64,000 bases of DNA. Source: Thalassospira sp. ER-Se-21-Dark. GTDB lineage: Bacteria; Pseudomonadota; Alphaproteobacteria; Rhodospirillales; Thalassospiraceae. The notes under the pieces were generated by a model, which was not told the DNA's origin, ran no database searches, and saw only the letters and a list, made by a program, of their open reading frames with translations. The stretch lies in contig NZ_VDEZ01000005.1 of assembly GCF_017922435.1 (NCBI RefSeq), positions 62,001-126,000 on the forward strand. The letters run 5' to 3'. A program made the position numbers and the translations under genes. Below are positions 9,586-19,003 of this stretch, in pieces (position 1 is the first letter of the stretch; every line of letters begins with the position of its first letter).

Positions 9586-10650
9586 CTATTTTTTTGAAAT
9601 TATTCTGAACCCGCCCGGAACTGTGCGGTCCGTAAGGCCATAAGCCGCCAGAATGGCACCATAGGCCCCGTCCGGTTTGGTCAGATCGAAGCTGCCCGAA
9701 ACCGTGATATCGCCCAAGCGCGGATCGCGCACGAAGCTGATACCGTCCATCAAAGGCGAAAGACGGGCAAACAACTCATCAATCGGCATGTCATTGACCA
9801 CCCAGCGACCATCGCGCCATGCGCCAACCCGATCCAATGCCACCATACCATAATGCATGTCGCCATCCGCATCCTGCCAGGATGCGCGCCCGGCAGTCAG
9901 GCGGGCAAGTTTTGCGGTGCGGCTTTCAAGATCGACCGTGCCTTCGGAAACCTCGACCCGGACATGGCCACCCCATTTCGAGGCACTGAATGCCGTGCCG
10001 ACCGCTGTTGCGGTCAGTTTGTTCAGATGAATACGAAGCGGTCTTGTGCTGTCCTTTGCGACTTCGATGAATACACCGCCTTCAAGGACGTTCAGATCAC
10101 GGTACTGATCGCCATAGGCCAAGGCAACGCGTGTGCCCGGCTCCATCCAGATGCGTGATCCGTCAGACAGCTCATGAACTTTACCGCCAACACCGGGATT
10201 GCTTTCCGCAATCAGATCGGCATCGGGTTGAAACGCGGAATAGCCCCAAAGGCCCACCAGCAACAGAATGGTGAAAATCGCCAGCATCGGGCGGGCGCGG
10301 CGTTTGGCGGATCGCATGCCCGGCAGGCGACTGTTGCCGCCTTCCAGCGCGCCTAATCGTTCCAGATCACGCCGGACGGCTTCGCTGTCAAAGCCGGTGT
10401 CATGAACTGGTTTGCGCGACCCAGTCGAAAGGTCATCATCGTCTGAAAATTCTGCTGCGGCGATTTCCATGCCCTGCCATGTCTGACGGGCCCGGATCAG
10501 ACGTGCAGGGTTTTTCGGATCCTCCGCCTGCCAGCGCTCAAAGGCGACTTCCTCAGCCGCAGTTAACTGCACATCATCAAGGCGCACAGCCCAGTAATCT
10601 GCAATATCGTCATTGCTTTGGCAGTCGTCGGGATAGCGGAATTCGGTCAT
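9586..10650 (-). CDS. fecR: FecR-family anti-sigma/sigma regulator
   Basis: A 354-residue inner-membrane regulator. The N-terminal cytoplasmic part is the DUF4880-type sigma-binding region (DIADYWAVRLDDVQLTAAEE, with FERWQAEDPKNPARL). One membrane segment is near residues 128-145 (PMLAIFTILLLVGLWGYSAF), and the periplasmic FecR domain follows (SDGSRIWMEPGTRVAL, GTAFSASKWGGHVRVEVSEG). It relays the signal from the TonB receptor downstream to the ECF sigma factor upstream. All three genes share strand and order, as in fec-type systems. Confidence 0.92.
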   Translation of the reverse strand: MTEFRYPDDCQSNDDIADYWAVRLDDVQLTAAEEVAFERWQAEDPKNPARLIRARQTWQGMEIAAAEFSDDDDLSTGSRKPVHDTGFDSEAVRRDLERLGALEGGNSRLPGMRSAKRRARPMLAIFTILLLVGLWGYSAFQPDADLIAESNPGVGGKVHELSDGSRIWMEPGTRVALAYGDQYRDLNVLEGGVFIEVAKDSTRPLRIHLNKLTATAVGTAFSASKWGGHVRVEVSEGTVDLESRTAKLARLTAGRASWQDADGDMHYGMVALDRVGAWRDGRWVVNDMPIDELFARLSPLMDGISFVRDPRLGDITVSGSFDLTKPDGAYGAILAAYGLTDRTVPGGFRIISKK

Positions 10651-10725
10651 GGCAGTGTCGTTACCCGGCTTCTGGCTAATGGTGCTGTTGTATGTTTGAC
10701 GAACGGGCCGCGTGAAAAAGGATGT

Positions 10726-11250
10726 TTAATTTTCATGGCGCGCCAGCACCTGTTTGCAATGTCCGAGCGCCTGACGCAAATGCTTTTCCACCATATTGCG
10801 ACTGATGCCAAGTTGTTCGGCCACTTCCACCGTACTCAGATGATCGCGTTTGCACAGCAAGAACACCTCGCGGCAGCGCGGCGGCAGATCATCAATCGCG
10901 CGTCGGATGATCTCAAGCCGCTGGCGATCAGAACTGATCTGTTCGGGGGTAACGGACTGGCTGCCTGCGCCATCGATCTCGCTGATTTCGGCCGGGTCGG
11001 TGAATTCAACCGGATTGCGGTTGTTACGACGCAGGGCATCAATTGCCAGATTGGTTGCCATGCGCATCAGAAAGGCCGGGGGATTGGCGATGTCAGCCGG
11101 GTCAATATCGCGATGGCGCAGTTGCACATAAAGATCCTGCAACACATCCTGGCTTTCGTCGCGCGCGGGCAGATATTTCTGCACCTGTCGCAACAAACGG
11201 TCATGATATTGCTGATAAAGACTATCCCAGGAACGGTCACAGACCGCCAT
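10726..11250 (-). CDS. fecI: ECF-family RNA polymerase sigma factor (FecI-like)
   Basis: A 174-residue sigma-70 factor with only regions 2 and 4. Region 2 includes DVLQDLYVQLRHRD and MATNLAIDALRRN. Region 4 is LPPRCREVFLLCKRDHLSTVEVAEQLGISRNMVEKHLRQAL near residues 123-163. Its position directly before fecR and a TonB transducer is the classic iron-starvation signalling order. A perfect 19-bp palindrome of Fur-box type lies about 25-40 bp upstream, so transcription is probably iron-repressed. Confidence 0.93.
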   Translation of the reverse strand: MAVCDRSWDSLYQQYHDRLLRQVQKYLPARDESQDVLQDLYVQLRHRDIDPADIANPPAFLMRMATNLAIDALRRNNRNPVEFTDPAEISEIDGAGSQSVTPEQISSDRQRLEIIRRAIDDLPPRCREVFLLCKRDHLSTVEVAEQLGISRNMVEKHLRQALGHCKQVLARHEN

Positions 11251-11272
11251 AGCTGCACATCCAGAATTCGAT

Positions 11273-11291
11273 AATGATAACAGTTATCATT
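11273..11291. promoter_or_regulatory. Fur box upstream of the fecI-like gene
   Basis: AATGATAACAGTTATCATT is a perfect 9-1-9 palindrome and matches the 7-1-7 Fur consensus at 12 of 14 positions. It lies 23 bp before the sigma gene start. The match and the iron-related gene make repression by Fur likely; binding is not shown. Confidence 0.75.
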
Positions 11292-11500
11292 TTCATCAAT
11301 GCTTATAAGCAATCCTGACCATGCGTCAATTCAAAAAGCAGATGGCCTTTTGGCAGGCCACGACAAGCACCTTTTGCCCCTAAATTAGAATTATCTGGAC
11401 AAGGTTGCATTTTAATAATAATGATAGATTTAGGATTCAACTCCGAATTGCGCGTTTTACACGTAGTAAACGTCGCCAATTTCCAAGTAGGAAAACAAAA

Positions 11501-12850
11501 ATGGCACTAAACATCATATCAAACTATGCAGCCAATGTTGCACATCGCAACCTGTCTGCTTCTGACGCGATGGCGACGCGGTCGCTATCAAAGCTGTCCT
11601 CGGGTACGCGCGTTGTCTCTGCGCGCGATGATGCGGCCTCAATGGCAATTGGTGCGCGTTTAAACGCCACCACACAGGCCCTAAAAACGGCCTCCGTCAA
11701 TGTCGGGCAAGCCAACTCGATGCTGCAAATCGCCGATGGCGGCATGGCAACCATTGATGATGTTCTCGTTCGAATGAAGACCCTGACGGTCCAGGCATCC
11801 TCTGGCAACCTGTCCGATACCGAACGCGGCTTCCTCAACGACGAGTTCGTCCAACTGCGTGACGAAATCGACCGGATCGCATCTTCAACCAACTTCAATG
11901 GCATTCAATTGCTTGGCGATGGTGGTGACGTTTCGATCAACCTCACACCCGGTGCTGCCAATGCCGCGCTCACACCCGCTTTCGGTTTTGACCGGTTCGC
12001 GATCACGGACAACAATTACTGGGCACAGGACGCAGCCGAAGATGGTGTCGACGATAACGGGATTGAGATAAGAATTAACGAAGGTTCCGGCGAGCAGGTC
12101 ATCATGACTGTACTTACGGCGATTGATGGTGCTATCGAGCGGACCCAGTCAATTGATATCACCGATTTTGCCGCGACCGGCGGATCACGATCCATTGCTG
12201 CTGGCGAGAACACGGTGCTCAATTTTGACGAGTTGGGCCTTTCAATTACGGTAAACACCAACTTCTCGGACTCTGTTGATTACGTCAGAGCCGGTACCGC
12301 GGGTTCCAATGATTTCGGTTTTAACTCGACCAATACCGATTTCATGGGATCTGGCATAGATACATCCGCTGGTCAGTTCTTCTTCATGGAAGAGGACAAG
12401 GGCCAGCAGCTCTCCGACACAATTGAGTTCCAGGTCGGTGGCGGCAACACCGCCAATGATCGTCTTTCGATTAATTTGAGCGCGGTTGACTCTGCGGTAC
12501 TGGGATCGTCCGGCCTCGGTCAGGAAACGCTCGAAGATCTTGGTGCTAACGCTATTAACACTGCTGCTGGCGCCCAAAACGCAGTCGAAGTCGTAACGCG
12601 TGCGATTGACGACTTGCAGCGCGCCCGTGCCGCAATTGGTACCTCCCAGAACCGTCTGGACTTTGCCGCCCAGAACCTTGCATCGACGCAGGAAAACACT
12701 GAATCGGCACGTTCCACCCTGCTTGATCTGGATGTTGCCGCCGAAATGACGGCCTTTACATCCAAACAGATTTTGGTTCAGTCCGGTGTTGCCATGCTGG
12801 CCCAAGCCAACCAGATGCCGCAAAACCTGCTGCGGTTGCTGCAAGGCTAA
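11501..12850 (+). CDS. fliC: Flagellin
   Basis: A 449-residue flagellar filament subunit. The N-terminal D0/D1 domain is typical (ALNIISNYAANVAHRNL, LSSGTRVVSARDDAASMAI, ADGGMATIDDVLVRMKTL), as is the C-terminal D1/D0 domain (AQNLASTQENTESARSTLLDLDVAAEM to QMPQNLLRLLQG). The middle (about 150-360) is variable. The ATG at 11501 follows a TAGGAAA ribosome-binding site; an upstream in-frame ATG at 11405 would add a basic 32-residue extension not found in flagellins. No export or assembly genes are near, so this may be one of several flagellins. A strong hairpin terminates the gene. Confidence 0.95.
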   Translation: MALNIISNYAANVAHRNLSASDAMATRSLSKLSSGTRVVSARDDAASMAIGARLNATTQALKTASVNVGQANSMLQIADGGMATIDDVLVRMKTLTVQASSGNLSDTERGFLNDEFVQLRDEIDRIASSTNFNGIQLLGDGGDVSINLTPGAANAALTPAFGFDRFAITDNNYWAQDAAEDGVDDNGIEIRINEGSGEQVIMTVLTAIDGAIERTQSIDITDFAATGGSRSIAAGENTVLNFDELGLSITVNTNFSDSVDYVRAGTAGSNDFGFNSTNTDFMGSGIDTSAGQFFFMEEDKGQQLSDTIEFQVGGGNTANDRLSINLSAVDSAVLGSSGLGQETLEDLGANAINTAAGAQNAVEVVTRAIDDLQRARAAIGTSQNRLDFAAQNLASTQENTESARSTLLDLDVAAEMTAFTSKQILVQSGVAMLAQANQMPQNLLRLLQG

Positions 12851-12895
12851 CGGACCAGATCCGACAAACTTTTTGACGTGCCTACCTGTTGCAAC

Positions 12896-12926
12896 AATGG
12901 CCCGAACGAAATTCGTTCGGGCCATT
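12896..12926 (+). terminator. Flagellin terminator hairpin
   Basis: Two perfectly complementary 15-base arms (12896-12910 and 12912-12926) around a single central base, followed by a short T-rich stretch. It lies between the convergent flagellin and uronate dehydrogenase genes and may serve both. Confidence 0.8.
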
Positions 12927-12964
12927 GATTTTAGGCGGATCTAAGATCGAAGACCGAACTTGGA

Positions 12965-13759
12965 TCAGTCTTCAAAATGGCCCTTGGCGGCGAAACCACC
13001 GCCCTGATAAATCACTGCCGGGTCATGGCGATCTTCGGGCGGGAAAGCAGCCTCGATCTCGGCACGGAACTGTTCGGAGCTGTCTTGCGGTTTCCAGCCA
13101 AGGAAGTCCGCGTGATCGTTGCTCCACCATTTCGATGCGTTGTCCGAAACGCCATACATCACGAGATGGCCGGTCATCGGGGCGTTAAAGATCGCCTTCA
13201 TCAACGAGATAAAATCGCGCGGGCTCATCCAGGTGGACAGCATCCGGCGATCCTTTGGCTTCTCAAAGCACGAGCCAATGCGCACCGAGACGGTTTCAAC
13301 ATCGAACTTGTCGAAATAATAGCTTGCAATCGCCTCGCCGTAACATTTGGTCACGCCATAGAGGCTATCGGGCCGCTGTTCGGATGTGTCATCAAGCTTG
13401 GTCGTGCGCTTGTGAAAACCAATCGCATGGTTGGAGCTGGCAAACATGATGCGCTTGACGCCGTTCTGACGCGCACCTTCATAAAGGTTATAGGTGCCTG
13501 CAAGATTGGCCTGAAGCAGGTCATCAAAAGCGGCCTCGATTGAAATACCACCAAGATGAATGATGCCGTCGACATCCTTGGTCAGATCGATCACGGCTGC
13601 ACGATCCGACAGATCGCATTGCACGACTTCCTCGTTTGGGCCAGCCGGGTCCATTGGGGAAATATCAGACAGGCGAATGACATCGGCATAACCCTTAAGC
13701 CCTTCGCGGCAGATCTTGCCAAGGTTTCCACCGGCACCGGTGATCAGCAAACGTTTCAT
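12965..13759 (-). CDS. udh: NAD-dependent uronate dehydrogenase
   Basis: A 264-residue short-chain dehydrogenase that oxidises glucuronate or galacturonate to the aldaro-lactone. It has the NAD-binding GAGGNLG (about residues 8-14) and the catalytic YGVTK (about 135-139). Blocks such as DLSDRAAVIDL, IIHLGGISIEAAFDDLLQANLAGTYNLYE (in parts) and VRIGSCFEKPKDRRMLSTW match the Agrobacterium Udh family as I remember it. The ATG at 13759 has an AGAGGA site; the longer frame from 13813 adds a non-conserved leader. It is the last gene of the TRAP operon, which fits uptake and oxidation of uronates. Confidence 0.87.
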   Translation of the reverse strand: MKRLLITGAGGNLGKICREGLKGYADVIRLSDISPMDPAGPNEEVVQCDLSDRAAVIDLTKDVDGIIHLGGISIEAAFDDLLQANLAGTYNLYEGARQNGVKRIMFASSNHAIGFHKRTTKLDDTSEQRPDSLYGVTKCYGEAIASYYFDKFDVETVSVRIGSCFEKPKDRRMLSTWMSPRDFISLMKAIFNAPMTGHLVMYGVSDNASKWWSNDHADFLGWKPQDSSEQFRAEIEAAFPPEDRHDPAVIYQGGGFAAKGHFED

Positions 13760-13793
13760 AATTATCCTCTTTGGTATCACTCTTTGCCCGCGA

Positions 13794-15083
13794 TCAGTTA
13801 CCGCCGAACACAAGGTTCGGAAGCGTCAATGAAATCGCGGGAATATAGGTTGTCAGCAAAAGGGCTGTCAGGATCGCCAGATAAAACGGCCAGATCGTCT
13901 GAACGGCCTTTTCGATTTTCACCCCGCCGATTGCGCACCCGACAAACAGGCACGATCCCACAGGCGGTGTACACAGGCCAAGGCCCAAATTCATCATCAA
14001 AACCATGCCGAACTGGATCGGATCCATTCCGAACTGCATGGCAAGCGGCAGGAAGATCGGTGTGCAAATCAGAATGAGGGCTGCCATATCCATGATCATG
14101 CCGGCAACCAGCAACATGACATTGATCAGCAACAACACCATGATCGGATTATCGGTAATGCCGGTGATCGCATCGGCCAGGGCATCCGGCACCTGATAAA
14201 ACGCCAGCATGTAACCATAGGCCGACGCACAGCCAACCAGCAGCATCACAAGGGCCGTCGTCTTGGCCGATTGTTTGACCGCAGCAATAAAACCGGCCCA
14301 ACTCAGCTCACGATAGACCAACCCGGTAATGATCAGCGCATAGGCCACACCAATCGCCCCTGATTCGGTCACGGTGAACACACCGCTCAGGACCCCGCCG
14401 ACAATGATGACGGCGGTAAAGAAGCCCGGAAGTGCGCGGACCGCCGTACGCCAGACCACTGCCCAACCCGGGAACGGTTCCGCCGGATAGCCGTGCTTGA
14501 TCGCAACCAGCCAGGTCGCAAGCCCCAGCAGCAGGCACATGATAATGCCCGGCACCACACCGGCCATGAATAGTTTGGAAATCGAAATGCCGCCACCGGC
14601 CGCCACCGCATACAGGATCATGTTGTGACTGGGCGGGATCATGATCCCGGCAATTGATGAGGTCACGGTGACATTGACCGCATAGTCCGCGCGGTAGCCT
14701 TCCTTTTTCATCACCGGGATCAGGATCGATCCAAGGGCCGACGTATCGGCCACAGCAGAACCGGAAATGCCGCCAAACAGCATCGATGAAAACACATTCA
14801 CAATGCCAAGACCGCCGCGCCGACTGCCGACAAGGGCGGTCGCAAATTGCACAAGCCTGGTCGCAATCCCGCCGTGAAGCATCAGTTCACCGGCAAAAAT
14901 AAAGAACGGAATGGCCAGCAGCGAAAAGGCCGAGATCCCCGATCCGATGCGCTGAAACGCAATCAGGGTCGGAAGGCCTTCGACAAAGAACGCGCCAAGG
15001 GCGGCAATGCCAAGTGCGATCGCAACGGGCATGCCGATCAGAATACCAATGGCAAACACGCCCAGAAGAATGGTCATGCCCAT
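13794..15083 (-). CDS. dctM: TRAP transporter large permease (DctM)
   Basis: A 429-residue inner-membrane protein with about 12 hydrophobic segments, the transport subunit of a tripartite ATP-independent periplasmic (TRAP) transporter. Typical DctM features include the start MGMTILLGVFAIGILIGMPVAIALGI, PPSHNMILYAVAAGG near residue 150 and GLCTPPVGSCLFVGCAIG near 370. It begins one base after the dctQ stop and is followed by udh, so the three form one unit. The substrate is probably a uronate, judged from udh and the dehydratase nearby. Confidence 0.92.
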   Translation of the reverse strand: MGMTILLGVFAIGILIGMPVAIALGIAALGAFFVEGLPTLIAFQRIGSGISAFSLLAIPFFIFAGELMLHGGIATRLVQFATALVGSRRGGLGIVNVFSSMLFGGISGSAVADTSALGSILIPVMKKEGYRADYAVNVTVTSSIAGIMIPPSHNMILYAVAAGGGISISKLFMAGVVPGIIMCLLLGLATWLVAIKHGYPAEPFPGWAVVWRTAVRALPGFFTAVIIVGGVLSGVFTVTESGAIGVAYALIITGLVYRELSWAGFIAAVKQSAKTTALVMLLVGCASAYGYMLAFYQVPDALADAITGITDNPIMVLLLINVMLLVAGMIMDMAALILICTPIFLPLAMQFGMDPIQFGMVLMMNLGLGLCTPPVGSCLFVGCAIGGVKIEKAVQTIWPFYLAILTALLLTTYIPAISLTLPNLVFGGN

Positions 15084-15084
15084 G

Positions 15085-15630
15085 TTATTTCACGTCCTCG
15101 TTCAGCAAATCATCATGGTAAATGCGGGCCTGGGAAATGGTTTTCCACCGCACCGCAATCTTGAGGATATGAACCACGCTGTAAAACATGATCCCGGCCC
15201 CGCATACCGCCATCGGCACGGACCGCAAGCCATCTGAAATATGAATGATCGGCATGGTCTTGGCCCAGTTAAACGCAACCAGATCCATCGCACCGATCAG
15301 CATCCAATAGCCAAACCAGGCCGACGCGCCATACCCGATGGCCGCAACAATGGCGGCGATTTTCGGCGGCAATGCATCGCGGAAAAAGGAAACGGAAAGG
15401 TGGCTGTTGTCGCGGATGCCAGCAGCTGCGACCGGAAAGGTAATCAGCACAATCAGAATAAGCGAAACCTGTTCGACCCAGGTCGGCGTTTCATTCAGCA
15501 CATAACGCCCGAACACCAGCCAGGCAAAACTCGGGATCAGTGCGACAAGGGCCAAACCACCAATCAGGTTCAGAACCCCGGCAATCCCGCCGCCCAAGCG
15601 ATCAATCACATTAACAAAACGAGAAAACAT
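15085..15630 (-). CDS. dctQ: TRAP transporter small permease (DctQ)
   Basis: A 181-residue membrane protein with four hydrophobic segments and the DctQ hallmark ETPTWVEQVSLILIVLITF near residues 47-65, including the conserved glutamate of that helix. It sits between dctP and dctM. A hairpin terminator separates it from dctP, which would lower expression of the permeases relative to the binding protein. Confidence 0.9.
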   Translation of the reverse strand: MFSRFVNVIDRLGGGIAGVLNLIGGLALVALIPSFAWLVFGRYVLNETPTWVEQVSLILIVLITFPVAAAGIRDNSHLSVSFFRDALPPKIAAIVAAIGYGASAWFGYWMLIGAMDLVAFNWAKTMPIIHISDGLRSVPMAVCGAGIMFYSVVHILKIAVRWKTISQARIYHDDLLNEDVK

Positions 15631-15683
15631 CTACGCGCTACCAGAAACAGATAAACGACGAACATACTAAGCGCAGCCAAAAA

Positions 15684-15712
15684 GAAGGGCGACGATATTA
15701 TCGCCGCCCTTC
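15684..15712 (-). terminator. Intercistronic terminator between dctP and dctQ
   Basis: Arms of 14 bases with one G-U pair around a one-base centre, followed on the minus strand by a T-run. It lies after dctP and before dctQ, so it probably acts as a partial terminator, giving more binding protein than permease. Confidence 0.7.
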
Positions 15713-15726
15713 AGATATTTAAGGCC

Positions 15727-16719
15727 TTATTTCTGCGCGTCCTGGATCGCCTTGACCAGATCGGCAAGATCCGGGTTGGCTTTCAGGAAGTTGTCATAGA
15801 CCGGCTGCATGGCATCCTGGAAAGCCTGTTTGTCGGCGATCTCGTTGACTTCGATGCCCGCGGCAATGACTTTTTCCTTGGACTGCTCTGCACGATCGGC
15901 CCATGCGGCACGCTGTACAGTGACCGATGCTTCAGCTGCTTCGTGGACGATTTTCTTTTCCTCGTCCGACAGGCTGTCATAAAGCGCCTTGTTCATGCAC
16001 AGGCATTCCGGAAGGATCAGGTGCTGGGTGACGGAATAGTATTTCGCCGCCTCAAAATGGCCGGAGCTGTCATAAGACGGGTAGTTGTTTTCCGCACCGT
16101 CAATCACGCCGGTTTTCAGCGACTGATAGACCGAGCTATAAGCCATCGGGGTCGCGTTACCGCCCAGCGCATCAACCATCTGAACATAAAGATCGTTGCT
16201 CATGACGCGGAATTTCAAACCGTCAAGGTCCGCCGGGGTATTGATCGGACGCTTGGAGTTATAGAACGAACGCGCACCAGAGTCATACCAGCCCAGCGGC
16301 TGCAAGCCCGCTTCGATCAGGCCATCGGCGATCTGCTGACCAGCCGGGCCATCCATAACGTCATGCATCGCATCGACGCTTTTGAAAATGAAAGGCAGCG
16401 ACACAACGTTGGCTTCGGGGGCAACTTCACCCAGCGGGCCGAGGTTGAAAACAGCCCAATCCAGACCGCCCAGACGAACCTGCTGGATCGCATCAGGCTG
16501 ATCGCCCAGAACGCCACCATGGTAAACCTTGGCTTCCAGATCACCACCGGACTTTTCATTGATCAGCTTGGCGAATTCTTCCATGCCGGTCGAAACCGGG
16601 TATTCCGGCGGATGAATGTTCCAGCCGCGCCATTCCTTGGCCTGCGCACCGGATGCCAGCGCAACCGAGACGGCAGCAGCGGCAATCGTCAGCGTTGTGG
16701 TTTTGATAAACTTGTTCAT
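15727..16719 (-). CDS. dctP: TRAP transporter solute-binding protein (DctP)
   Basis: A 330-residue periplasmic binding protein with a signal peptide ending ASGAQAKE near residue 28. It carries DctP landmarks: GGVLGDQPDAIQQVRLGG, the RVMSND ligand-arginine region near 165, MAYSSVYQSLKTGVIDGAENN near 192-212 and YYSVTQHL. Neighbouring udh and keto-deoxyglucarate dehydratase suggest a uronate or aldarate ligand. The upstream region contains GntR-type dyads. Confidence 0.92.
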   Translation of the reverse strand: MNKFIKTTTLTIAAAAVSVALASGAQAKEWRGWNIHPPEYPVSTGMEEFAKLINEKSGGDLEAKVYHGGVLGDQPDAIQQVRLGGLDWAVFNLGPLGEVAPEANVVSLPFIFKSVDAMHDVMDGPAGQQIADGLIEAGLQPLGWYDSGARSFYNSKRPINTPADLDGLKFRVMSNDLYVQMVDALGGNATPMAYSSVYQSLKTGVIDGAENNYPSYDSSGHFEAAKYYSVTQHLILPECLCMNKALYDSLSDEEKKIVHEAAEASVTVQRAAWADRAEQSKEKVIAAGIEVNEIADKQAFQDAMQPVYDNFLKANPDLADLVKAIQDAQK

Positions 16720-16810
16720 TTCAGGTCCTCCCAGACAATCTGTTGTCTATTTCGTTAAAGCCTTTTGCCCTTTTGGGTCTTGTTCTTATCATTTAATCCT
16801 ACAATTCAGC

Positions 16811-16843
16811 ACTTGTAAACATAACTGTAAGATTTGTTAACAA
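16811..16843. promoter_or_regulatory. Candidate GntR operator region before dctP
   Basis: ACTTGTAA (16811-16818) repeats the core of the palindrome found in front of the GntR gene at 20.8 kb. TTGTTAACAA (16834-16843) is a perfect 10-bp palindrome. Together they look like FCD-GntR sites controlling the TRAP operon. This is inference from shared words. Confidence 0.4.
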
Positions 16844-16907
16844 CTAAGTTGCAAACGGTATCAAATTCCCGATCACCGATTGCAGCTTTAGCGTCCCATT
16901 CTGTCTC

Positions 16908-16929
16908 CCCGGCGGGCGAACCCGCCGGG
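16908..16929 (-). terminator. GC-rich hairpin after the dehydratase gene
   Basis: CCCGGCGGG, loop CGAA, CCCGCCGGG lies shortly after the end of the dehydratase gene on the minus strand. There is no clear T-run, so termination strength is uncertain. Confidence 0.5.
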
Positions 16930-16965
16930 AAATAACAAGTCATATGTCGCGTTGGCGCCCCGCCA

Positions 16966-17901
<936 letters not shown>

Positions 17902-17942
17902 CTAATGTCTGAATACGTCAAATAACTATGACGATTCTATAA

Positions 17943-17956
17943 ATTCATCATATTAC
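17943..17956. promoter_or_regulatory. Candidate GntR operator between kdgD and the hydratase gene
   Basis: ATTCATCATATTAC resembles the TCATATGA-centred sites at 19931-19947 and 21875-21884. It lies between two divergent sugar-acid genes. Only partly symmetric. Confidence 0.35.
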
Positions 17957-18167
17957 TTTGTCAAACATAATACTCAGACTTTTTGAAATCGCCATAAACC
18001 GCAGAAAACATGGATTTCTTGGTCATTCCGACACTGTACGACTTTGGAATGAATCAGGAAGATCTGGTCGATTTCACCGAATCGCGGCAATTGGTATGAT
18101 GACTTTGGCAACAAAGCCCGCTAGGCTCTGGCGACCAAATCAATTGCCACAAACAAGAAGACCGGGA

Positions 18168-18932
18168 ATGACTGATATCACCGCCGCCAGCCGCATCCTT
18201 GCCGATGCCTTTACCACCCACACCCTGATTGATCCCCTGCCTGCTGACATTGCGCCCAAAACCTTTGAGGAGGCCTATGCCATTCAGGACGCCACCCTTG
18301 CCGCGGTCGGCATTGCGCAGGCGGGCTGGAAGCTTGCAGTTGCGACCCGTGCGGCACAGGAGAAGATCGGTGCGGATGGCCCCCTGGTGGGGCCGTTGCT
18401 GGATGGGCGTATTCTTGGTGATGGCGCGACGCTGACCACCAAAGACATCCATTTCCCCAATATCGAGGCCGAAATTGCCGTCGTCATGGACAGCACCCCT
18501 GCCCCGGATGCGACATCAAGCGATATCCTTGATCACATCAAAAGCATGCATCTGGCAATCGAGATTGCCGATCGCCGCTATCACGAAAAACAGGACCCGA
18601 TCCAGACTTTGGCGGACCTGAATTCGACCAGTCACTTCATCCTGGGTGCTGAAATTGACGGTTGGCGCGATCTTGGTTTTATCGGCGGCAAAGTCACCAC
18701 CAAAAGTGACGGTGAAGTCCTTGCCACCAACGATGATCCGGACGCCTGGCCAGAGATTTTTGGCGGGCTTGAATATCTGGTCGGGTTCCTTGCCAAACGC
18801 GGCAAAAGCCTTAAGGCAGGTGACGTCATCACCACCGGTGCCTGCGCCCTTCCGACCATTACGCCGCATGGCAAGATCGAGGCGATCTTTGAGGGGCTTG
18901 GTACTGTGACGGCTGAAATCAAAAAGGTCTGA
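18168..18932 (+). CDS. FAH-fold 2-keto-4-pentenoate hydratase-like enzyme
   Basis: A 254-residue member of the fumarylacetoacetate hydrolase superfamily, in the 2-oxo-4-pentenoate hydratase (MhpD-like) branch. It shows GWKLAVAT, GPLLDGRILGDG, the metal-binding acidic residues in FPNIEAEIAVVM (about 100-110) and AIEIADRRY near 130. The ATG at 18168 follows CCGGGA; a longer frame from 17958 adds non-conserved sequence. It is divergent from the dehydratase gene, which suggests a role on a keto-acid in the same pathway, but the substrate is not known. Confidence 0.75.
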   Translation: MTDITAASRILADAFTTHTLIDPLPADIAPKTFEEAYAIQDATLAAVGIAQAGWKLAVATRAAQEKIGADGPLVGPLLDGRILGDGATLTTKDIHFPNIEAEIAVVMDSTPAPDATSSDILDHIKSMHLAIEIADRRYHEKQDPIQTLADLNSTSHFILGAEIDGWRDLGFIGGKVTTKSDGEVLATNDDPDAWPEIFGGLEYLVGFLAKRGKSLKAGDVITTGACALPTITPHGKIEAIFEGLGTVTAEIKKV

Positions 18933-18949
18933 TCAAACCGATCCCAAAG

Positions 18950-18987
18950 AAAAAGGGCCATGCAGATTTCCCTGCATGGCCCTTTTT
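18950..18987. terminator. Bidirectional terminator
   Basis: A-run, then a stem with 16-base arms (AAAAAGGGCCATGCAG and its complement), then a T-run. It lies between the convergent hydratase and SMP-30 genes, so it can serve both. Confidence 0.9.
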
Positions 18988-19003
18988 GGTTTTGGCAGTC
19001 CTC

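Noticed and set aside
11340-11400. Sigma-54 promoter for flagellin
   Set aside because: TTGGCAGG-like words occur but the -12 element and spacing do not fit.
11405-11500. N-terminal extension of flagellin
   Set aside because: Basic leader absent from flagellins; the ribosome site points to 11501.
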